From IMG/VR virus record IMGVR_UViG_3300048914_000221, positions 1-33,434 of that record: a DNA stretch of 33,434 nt, one strand, 5' to 3'. This document shows, one piece after another, positions 28,477 through 33,434 of the stretch; positions within the stretch are counted from its first letter, which is position 1, and every line of letters starts with the position of its first letter. The translations under genes and the position numbers were made by a program. The notes below the pieces were generated by a model. It saw nothing but the letters and a program-made list of their open reading frames with translations. It was not told the DNA's origin and searched no databases. Origin of the DNA: a virus.

Positions 28477-29303
28477 ACCAGCCCGTCCACCTCCCGTCCA
28501 ACAACGCCCCGGCCCGGGTCGGGCAGGGCACCGCGGTCGAGCAGTCCCGCGCCGCCGCCGAGGTGCAGGCTGCGGTCGTCGTCGCCCAGCAGTGCCCCCG
28601 CAACATCCAGCAGGCCGTCGCCCAGATGCGCGAGTCCTGCAACCAGATGTTCCTCGCCGAGCGCGCCTTCTACCGGTACCCGAAGGGCGGCCAGACCATC
28701 ACCGGCGCGTCCGTCCACCTCGCCCGGGAACTGGCCCGCTGCTGGGGCAACGTCCAGTACGGCCTCGTCGAGATGCGCCGCGACGACGACTACGGCCAGT
28801 CCGAGATGCAGGCCTTCGCCTGGGACGTGCAGACCAACTCCCGCAACAGCTCGACGTTCATCGTCCCTCACCGCCGCGACACGAAGAACGGCCCCCAGGC
28901 CGTCACCGACATGCGCGACATCTACGAGCTGAACACGAACAACGGCGCCCGCCGCGTCCGTGAGGCGATCTTCGCGATCCTGCCGCCCTGGTTCGTCGAG
29001 GAAGCCAAGGAGCTGTGCAACCGGACCCTGCGCGACGGCGGCGGCAAGCCGCTGGCTCAGCGGGTCGCCGACGCCATTAAGGCCTTCGAGGGCATCGGCA
29101 TCACTGCGGACCGGATCGAGGCCCGCTTCGAGCGCGGCTCGGAGAAGTGGACCGAGCACGACGTCGCCCAACTGCTGGTGATCTTCAAGTCGATTCAGCG
29201 CGGCGAGGTCACCGCCGAGGACGAGTTCCCCGCACCCCGCGTCAGCGCCGACGAGCTGATCGGCGGTGCCAGCAAGAAGCCGGCCACCGAGGCCACCGCC
29301 TAA
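28473..29303 (+). CDS. RecT-like single-strand annealing protein
   Basis: A 276-residue protein; GTG 28473 follows AGAGGAG and overlaps the RecE-like stop. It contains QQCPRNIQQAVAQMRESCNQ, FYRYPKGGQTITGASVHLAR, then WGNVQYGLVEM and VPHRRDTKNG-type segments, and a helical C-terminal half. I know this pattern as the usual partner of RecE-like nucleases in actinophages. It would coat single-stranded DNA and anneal it. Assignment to RecT rather than another annealing family is from gene pairing and memory of motifs, so the exact family is uncertain. Confidence 0.72.
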   Translation: MNQPVHLPSNNAPARVGQGTAVEQSRAAAEVQAAVVVAQQCPRNIQQAVAQMRESCNQMFLAERAFYRYPKGGQTITGASVHLARELARCWGNVQYGLVEMRRDDDYGQSEMQAFAWDVQTNSRNSSTFIVPHRRDTKNGPQAVTDMRDIYELNTNNGARRVREAIFAILPPWFVEEAKELCNRTLRDGGGKPLAQRVADAIKAFEGIGITADRIEARFERGSEKWTEHDVAQLLVIFKSIQRGEVTAEDEFPAPRVSADELIGGASKKPATEATA

Positions 29304-29316
29304 CACCACCCCGATC

Positions 29317-29351
29317 GGGAGCCGCCGCGGCCCGAACCTGCGGCGGCTCCC
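29317..29351 (+). terminator. Perfect 12-pair hairpin after the recombination genes
   Basis: GGGAGCCGCCGC at 29317-29328 pairs with GCGGCGGCTCCC at 29340-29351. It lies between the RecT-like stop and the next ribosome binding site and may attenuate or protect transcripts. Confidence 0.65.
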
Positions 29352-29370
29352 AGGACCAGGAGACCACGTC

Positions 29371-29757
29371 ATGACCGTCACGCCCAGCCAGGCCCGCACC
29401 CGGGCACTCGCCGAGGTCGCCGCCCTCTACTCCACCGTCACCGACTGGGACACCGCGGTCTACGACCAGGTCGTCCTCCACCTCGCCGACACCGGCCAGC
29501 CCATCGGCATGAACCAGATCCGCACGATCGTCCCCGAAGGCGCGGCCCGTAGCGCCGGCCTGTACTTCCACCAGTTGGTCGGCCACGACGCCCTCCACCC
29601 CGCCGAGCCCGCCCTCCTCATCAAGATCGACGAAGAGGTGTCGATCAACCCGAAGGCCCGCGGCAAGAAGGTCAACGTCTACCGACTCACCCGCGCCGGA
29701 CGGAAGTTCATCGAGGACCGGCAGGCCGCCCGCATCGAGCAGCGGAGCGCCGCGTGA
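29371..29757 (+). CDS. Possible winged-helix hypothetical protein
   Basis: A 128-residue protein. ATG 29371 follows AGGAG at 29358-29362. The C-terminal half (NVYRLTRAGRKFIEDRQAAR) looks like the wing and last helix of a winged-helix domain; the N-terminal part has a helix and a short beta stretch. A DNA-binding role is possible. It overlaps the next ATG by one base. Confidence 0.65.
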   Translation: MTVTPSQARTRALAEVAALYSTVTDWDTAVYDQVVLHLADTGQPIGMNQIRTIVPEGAARSAGLYFHQLVGHDALHPAEPALLIKIDEEVSINPKARGKKVNVYRLTRAGRKFIEDRQAARIEQRSAA

Positions 29758-29885
29758 TGGCCCGCTTGGAGGGCGTCCCCCTCGGCCGCCTGTACCTCGC
29801 CCTGATCGCCGCAGGAGCCGTCGCAGGCGCCCTGTACGCGGCGGCCAGCCTCGCCGTCGAGCACGTCACCGGGAGGCGGACGTGA
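29757..29885 (+). CDS. Single-pass membrane miniprotein (42 residues)
   Basis: ATG 29757 lies in a TGATG overlap. The product has one likely transmembrane helix (about residues 12-35, YLALIAAGAVAGALYAAASL) and a basic C-terminus (TGRRT). It overlaps the next GTG start. It is short but tightly fitted to both neighbours. Function unknown. Confidence 0.6.
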   Translation: MARLEGVPLGRLYLALIAAGAVAGALYAAASLAVEHVTGRRT

Positions 29886-30049
29886 GCCCCATCGCCGACT
29901 GGGTCATCAACCAGGCCATCGTCTTCGCCCCCGGCCTGCTCCTCGCCCTCGCCCTCCGCCAGATGTGGCGGGCCCTCGCAGCCGCCAGCCGGCGCATCGA
30001 CCACATCCTCGCCGAACACGCCCGCGACATGCGGAAGGAGACGCCGTGA
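29882..30049 (+). CDS. Small membrane-anchored protein (55 residues)
   Basis: GTG 29882 follows GGGAGG and overlaps the stop before it. One hydrophobic segment (about residues 8-27) is followed by a basic, amphipathic helix (RQMWRALAAASRRIDHILAE). It overlaps the next GTG by four bases. Together with the preceding gene it forms a pair of small membrane proteins inside a DNA-metabolism operon. Function unknown. Confidence 0.6.
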   Translation: MSPIADWVINQAIVFAPGLLLALALRQMWRALAAASRRIDHILAEHARDMRKETP

Positions 30050-30885
30050 CCGCCGACTCACAGCCGCACGGAGAGCGCCGCTGCTACCTCCGCGGGTGCC
30101 GGCGCCCCGAATGCGTCGAAGCGAACCGCAGGTACTGCAAGCAGTACCGCGTCGCCACCATCCGCCAGCCCATCCGCGTCGACGCCACACCCGTCAAACA
30201 GCGCATCGAGGAATGGTCCGGCCAGGGCTACAGCCACGTACAGATCGCGCAAGCCGTCGGAGGCAACAGCGGCGACATCACCAAACTCCTCAGCGGGCAA
30301 CCCACCGTCGCCCCCAAGGTCGCCGTCCGATACCTCAACTCGCGCGGACCCCGCGGTATCCCCTTCCACGCCACCACCGACAGCACCGGAACCGTCCGCC
30401 GCGGCCGGGCACTCCACGCCATCGGATACCCGCTCTACGAGATCGCCGACGGCCTTCCCGTGAACACCGCGTACCTCGGCCGCATCCTCGACGGCCGGTA
30501 CCCCACCATTCGCGTCGCCATCGCTGAAGCCATGACCGCCCGGTACCGGCAGCTGCGATGGAAGCCCGGCACATCCCACTTCGCAGTCCACAGCGCCGCC
30601 CGCCGCGGCTGGCACGGACCGTTCGCCTGGGACGGCAACATCGACGACCCGGACGCCCAGCCCGAGACGCTGCCCACCTACGCGCCACTCGCCGCCAACG
30701 GCCGCGACTCGATGCGCAAAGCCGAGATCGAACACCTCTACCTGCTCGGCGAATCCATCCCCTCGATCGCCAAGCAGCTCGGCGCCAACGAGAAGTACAC
30801 CAGCGACCAACTCGCCGCCGTCCTCCGCGAACGCGCCGCGAAGACGCTCGCCAGCCGCTCCGACTCCGAAAGGGCAGCAGCCTGA
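30046..30885 (+). CDS. Actinophage HTH/zinc-motif DNA-binding-like protein
   Basis: A 279-residue protein. GTG 30046 follows GGAAGGAG. The N-terminus has HGERRCYLRGCRRPECVEAN, then RRYCKQY, a Cys-rich module frequent in actinophage and Streptomyces proteins. Three segments resemble helix-turn-helix repeats: YSHVQIAQAVGGNSGDITKL (about 62-81), YPLYEIADGLPVNTAYLGRI (about 128-148) and ESIPSIAKQLGANEKYTSDQ (about 240-260). So it may bind DNA through several similar modules. It overlaps the methyltransferase start by one base, which may link it to modification or early control. Confidence 0.7.
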   Translation: MTADSQPHGERRCYLRGCRRPECVEANRRYCKQYRVATIRQPIRVDATPVKQRIEEWSGQGYSHVQIAQAVGGNSGDITKLLSGQPTVAPKVAVRYLNSRGPRGIPFHATTDSTGTVRRGRALHAIGYPLYEIADGLPVNTAYLGRILDGRYPTIRVAIAEAMTARYRQLRWKPGTSHFAVHSAARRGWHGPFAWDGNIDDPDAQPETLPTYAPLAANGRDSMRKAEIEHLYLLGESIPSIAKQLGANEKYTSDQLAAVLRERAAKTLASRSDSERAAA

Positions 30886-32600
30886 TGTCCATCGCGTCCA
30901 AAAAGAAGGCCCGGACCGCCACGCACCGACCGGCTGTCAAGCGCCGCCGTTTCCGCCACGACGAGTACACCGCGGTCGACCTGTTCTCCGGCTTCGGCGG
31001 ACTCACCGAGGGGATCAGGCGCGCCGGGTTCACGACGATCATGGCGGCGAACCACAACGAGTACAAGGTCCAGGTCCACGAGGCGAATCATTCTTACGCC
31101 GAGCACTGGATCGCCGACCTGGTCGACCCTGAGGCGGCCGACTACCACTCCGCCCGTGACCTCCCCGCCGCCGACATCCTGGTTGCCGGCGTGAGCTGCG
31201 TGAACCACTCGCCCGCGAACACGCTCAAGGCCTACGCGCAGGGTCTGACCCTGTTCGGGATGGACGACCCCGACTACGAGGCGCGGGTCACCCGGTCCGA
31301 GCGGGACCGTGCCACCGCGAACTGCGTCCTGCACTACGCGCAGACCCACCGACCGCGGATGATCCTCGTCGAATGCACGACTGAGCTGCAGTCGTGGGGG
31401 CCACTCCGCCCCGGCAGCAAGAAGATCGGCGACGGCAGTACCTACCGGTGGTGGCTCAAGCAGTTCGACCTGCTCGACTACAACCACAAGGTTCTTTTCC
31501 TCAACAGCCAGTTCTTCGGCGTCCCGCAGTCCCGCAACCGCGGCTACTGGGTGTTCGTCCACAAGTCGCTGCCAATGCCGGACCTCGAGCACCGCCCCGC
31601 GTCCAGGTGCCACCACTGCGACAAGGACATCGAAGCGGTCTGGACGTGGCGCACCGGCATCCCGCCCACCGGGAAGGTCGCCTACGGCGAGCAGTACGAG
31701 TACCGCTGCCCGTCGTGCCGTACCCGCGTCGAGCCTCCGGCCACCCCGTCCATCGCCGCGCTCGACCTCACGGATCTCGGCACCCGCATCGGCGACCGGC
31801 CCGTCAAGACGTTCAAGGACGGCCACCGCGGCCCATTCGCCGCATCCACGACCGCCCGTATCGACCGGTGCCGCAAAAAGTTCGCCGACTTCCCCGCGAT
31901 TCTCATGCCGGCCAAGGGCGTGCACGGATCCGAACGGCTGCTGCTGCAGCCACTGGCGACGCAGACCAGCCAGCAGGAGGCAGCTCTCCTGTCGACCGGG
32001 CACGGCCTGTGGGACGAGTCGGCGCTCGCACTCGCCGTCGACAACTATCAAGGCGCGCCCCGCGGACTAGGCGAGCCGCTGCCCACCCAGCTCGCCTCCG
32101 AGACCCTCGCTGTCGTTTCATCCGGCGTCATCCCGTACCGCAAGAACACCGTGCCCGCCGTGTACAGCGAGCCGATGTCCACGTTCACCGCCGAACAGAT
32201 CCCCGGACTGCTCACCGCAGCCGGCTGGTTCAAGCAGAACGGAACCAGCCCCGGACACGGGACGGCACCGCACCCGGTCACCGACCCGCTGGGCACCCTC
32301 ACTGCCCACGACACGACGGCGCTCCTCACCGCGAACTGGGGTCCCGCACTGTCACAGGTGCCGTTCGACGAGTGCTTCTACCGAATGATGGCCGCCCACG
32401 AGATCGGCCGCGGCTGCGGCTTCGACGTGGACTTCCGCGACTACTCCGGAACCTTCCGCGTGTGGGGCACCGCGCGCGACCAGGTCGACGGCTTTGGGAA
32501 CGCCGTCAGCCCGCAGGTTGGCACCTGGATCGGCGAACGACTCCGCGCCGTCCTCCACAGCTACCAAGACCGCGGCCCCGAGCTCGCCGCAGCCGCCTAG
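30885..32600 (+). CDS. Cytosine-C5 DNA methyltransferase-like protein with zinc-ribbon insertion
   Basis: A 571-residue protein starting at ATG 30885, overlapping the upstream stop by one base. Motif I is DLFSGFGG (32-39). The motif IV position reads AGVSCVNHSP, with Cys105 kept but the usual Pro-Cys-Gln replaced by Ser-Cys-Val. Motif VI is VECTTEL (Glu163), motif VIII is QSRNRG (215-220) and motif X is GNAVSPQVG (538-546). A four-Cys zinc ribbon (242, 245, 275, 278) is inserted after motif VIII in the recognition region. It likely modifies cytosine, perhaps to block host restriction. The altered motif IV could mean an unusual reaction or base. It ends at a terminator. Confidence 0.85.
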   Translation: MSIASKKKARTATHRPAVKRRRFRHDEYTAVDLFSGFGGLTEGIRRAGFTTIMAANHNEYKVQVHEANHSYAEHWIADLVDPEAADYHSARDLPAADILVAGVSCVNHSPANTLKAYAQGLTLFGMDDPDYEARVTRSERDRATANCVLHYAQTHRPRMILVECTTELQSWGPLRPGSKKIGDGSTYRWWLKQFDLLDYNHKVLFLNSQFFGVPQSRNRGYWVFVHKSLPMPDLEHRPASRCHHCDKDIEAVWTWRTGIPPTGKVAYGEQYEYRCPSCRTRVEPPATPSIAALDLTDLGTRIGDRPVKTFKDGHRGPFAASTTARIDRCRKKFADFPAILMPAKGVHGSERLLLQPLATQTSQQEAALLSTGHGLWDESALALAVDNYQGAPRGLGEPLPTQLASETLAVVSSGVIPYRKNTVPAVYSEPMSTFTAEQIPGLLTAAGWFKQNGTSPGHGTAPHPVTDPLGTLTAHDTTALLTANWGPALSQVPFDECFYRMMAAHEIGRGCGFDVDFRDYSGTFRVWGTARDQVDGFGNAVSPQVGTWIGERLRAVLHSYQDRGPELAAAA

Positions 32601-32615
32601 CCCACAACGCGACGA

Positions 32616-32637
32616 AGCCCCGCCGGAAGGCGGGGCT
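32616..32637. terminator. Strong bidirectional terminator after the methyltransferase
   Basis: AGCCCCGCC and GGCGGGGCT form a perfect nine-pair stem closed by GGAA. It separates the early operon from a leftward gene ending at 32665. Confidence 0.85.
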
Positions 32638-32664
32638 GGGAGGAGAGGAGGGGACGTGAAGCAG

Positions 32665-32865
32665 CTAGGACTTGACGGCGGGCGCGATCTTCGCGACCCA
32701 CTCGCGGGTGAAGCCGGTCAGCTTCGCCATGTGGGAAGGGCCTTTGCCGCCGGCTCGGCCTTCGACCAGCAGTGCACGCAGCTCTGCGTCGGCGTCGTTG
32801 AAGGCCTTCTCGGCGCGGGTCCGCTTTCTCGCGGCGGCCTGAATCCTCTCGTCCAGCTCGTCCAT
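32665..32865 (-). CDS. Small HTH-like hypothetical protein
   Basis: A 66-residue protein with ATG at 32865. An N-terminal charged helix (DELDERIQAAARKRTRAEKA, then FNDADAELRALL) looks like a coiled coil. The C-terminal HMAKLTGFTREWVAKIAPAV resembles the recognition part of a small helix-turn-helix. It could bind DNA as a dimer. It is divergent from the initiator-like gene at 33047, with repeats between them, so it may control replication genes. Two further in-frame ATG codons lie upstream, but without better signals. Confidence 0.65.
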   Translation of the reverse strand: MDELDERIQAAARKRTRAEKAFNDADAELRALLVEGRAGGKGPSHMAKLTGFTREWVAKIAPAVKS

Positions 32866-32908
32866 GTTGCACATAGTGCCATGGCGATGCGCGGTCACGC
32901 TACGCGAC

Positions 32909-32944
32909 CGCGAGTATCGCTCGCGAACGGTGGCCGCGAACGGT
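32909..32944. promoter_or_regulatory. Inverted and direct repeats in the replication control region
   Basis: CGCGAG (32909-32914) and CTCGCG (32920-32925) form an inverted repeat. CGCGAACGGT occurs at 32922-32931 and again at 32935-32944. The second copy runs into TATTCT (32944-32949), a good -10 for rightward transcription. The set looks like an operator cluster for the 32865 protein or another regulator. Confidence 0.5.
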
Positions 32945-32950
32945 ATTCTC

Positions 32951-32995
32951 ATCTCTGGAGTCGAGAGATCGCTGAACGCGGGCCTCCCTGAGGCC
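32951..32995 (+). promoter_or_regulatory. Two small hairpins in the leader of the initiator-like gene
   Basis: ATCTCT/AGAGAT (32951-32969) and GGCCTC/GAGGCC (32981-32995) could form in the 5' leader if transcription starts near 32956. They may be part of a control element, but the stems are short. Confidence 0.35.
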
Positions 32996-33046
32996 TGGTT
33001 CCGAGCGCCCAAAACACCTCAGCATCTCCGCCGAAAGAGAGTCCTC

Positions 33047-33434
33047 ATGCCCAGCAGGTTCGAGTTCGAGCGAGCAGTGAAGGCGAGCAGCCTGCCGCCG
33101 CTGTCGCGCTTGCTGGCGCTGACGATCGCGACGTTCGCCAACTCAGACACGGGCGTCATCCCGGCGCGGTATCAGCCGTCCCTGTCGACGCTCCTGGCGG
33201 CGACAGGGATGTCGAAGGGGTCACTCCTCGCCCACCGCAAAACGCTGGACGAGGGGAAGTGGGTCACCTTCACGTCTCCGAGCCAGGAAGACCAGGTCCG
33301 CAAGAAGGCCCGCAATGTCTACAAATTGCACGTTCCGGCTGGGTCAGCTCCTGACCTAGCTACTGGGTCACCTGATGACCCAGACGAAACGGACACTGGG
33401 TCAGTGGCTGACCTAGAGCTAGGTCAGGAGATGA
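33047..33434 (+). CDS. Replication initiator-like protein (partial, 3' end beyond window)
   Basis: 129 residues are visible before the window ends. ATG 33047 has a GAGAG stretch upstream. The N-terminal 100 residues form a winged-helix-like DNA-binding domain (LPPLSRLLALTIATFANSDT, then QPSLSTLLAATGMSKGSLLA and a KKARNVYKLHVP wing end), like the N-domains of phage O/RepA-type initiators. It is followed by an acidic, low-complexity linker (PDDPDETDTGSV) whose DNA is made of palindromic repeats. This is the same layout as lambda O, in which the origin lies in the gene's middle. No helicase motif is visible yet; that part would lie beyond the edge. Confidence 0.72.
   Translation, partial: MPSRFEFERAVKASSLPPLSRLLALTIATFANSDTGVIPARYQPSLSTLLAATGMSKGSLLAHRKTLDEGKWVTFTSPSQEDQVRKKARNVYKLHVPAGSAPDLATGSPDDPDETDTGSVADLELGQEM
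33340..33434 (+). repeat. Palindromic iterons, candidate replication origin
   Basis: Four 19-bp units of the form TGGGTCA-N5-TGACCYA start at 33340, 33364, 33397 and 33420. The second is a perfect inverted repeat. The fourth starts TAGGTCA and is cut by the window edge. Starts are 24, 33 and 23 bases apart. They lie inside the initiator-like gene, in the part coding for a weakly constrained linker, so they are best read as binding sites of the initiator itself. Confidence 0.75.

Noticed and set aside
30738-32051. A 437-residue minus-strand frame opposite the methyltransferase
   Set aside because: It lacks folded-protein composition and crosses two well-supported genes on the other strand.

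Overview
The window looks like about half of the genome of a temperate, long-tailed (siphovirus-type) phage of Streptomyces or a close relative. The reasons are strongly GC-rich codon use, abundant GTG and TTG starts, a large tape measure gene, Streptomyces-type small genes, and a short stretch that I recognise as the 3' end of actinobacterial RNase P RNA (rnpB) next to a tyrosine integrase. Late genes, a central attachment region and early genes lie in the order expected for a virion genome. An integrated prophage would have its attachment sites at the ends.

Positions 1-14598 (+ strand) hold the late genes: the tail end of one CDS, the tape measure protein, minor tail or baseplate-like proteins, a beta-helix tailspike, an endolysin, three small membrane proteins (holin region), then accessory fibre or surface proteins that include a 20-residue repeat protein. 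A strong hairpin closes the block at 14603-14639.

Positions 14650-18950 are an accessory region of short genes on both strands. They include a serine recombinase, a GntR regulator, an XRE regulator and several small metal-ribbon-like proteins. Several appear to be leaderless single-gene units, with a -10-like hexamer six or seven bases before the start codon, and perfect hairpins separate them.

Positions 18980-22411 are the lysogeny module: an rnpB-derived attP with repeats on both sides, the integrase, a hypothetical gene, a leftward HTH repressor candidate, a rightward Cro-like gene and an excisionase-like gene. Three matching 13-bp operator-like sites occur in and just after the divergent control region.

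Positions 22517-32600 (+ strand) are an early operon of tightly overlapping genes: antirepressor, small unknown proteins, an inserted HNH endonuclease, a RecE-like exonuclease with a RecT-like partner, and a divergent cytosine-C5 methyltransferase. The window ends inside a replication-initiator-like gene whose coding sequence contains palindromic iterons, much like lambda O and its origin.

No stretch longer than about 300 bases lacks a gene. I found no tRNA gene, CRISPR array or insertion sequence. All functional calls rest on recognisable motifs and gene order read by eye; no database search was run.
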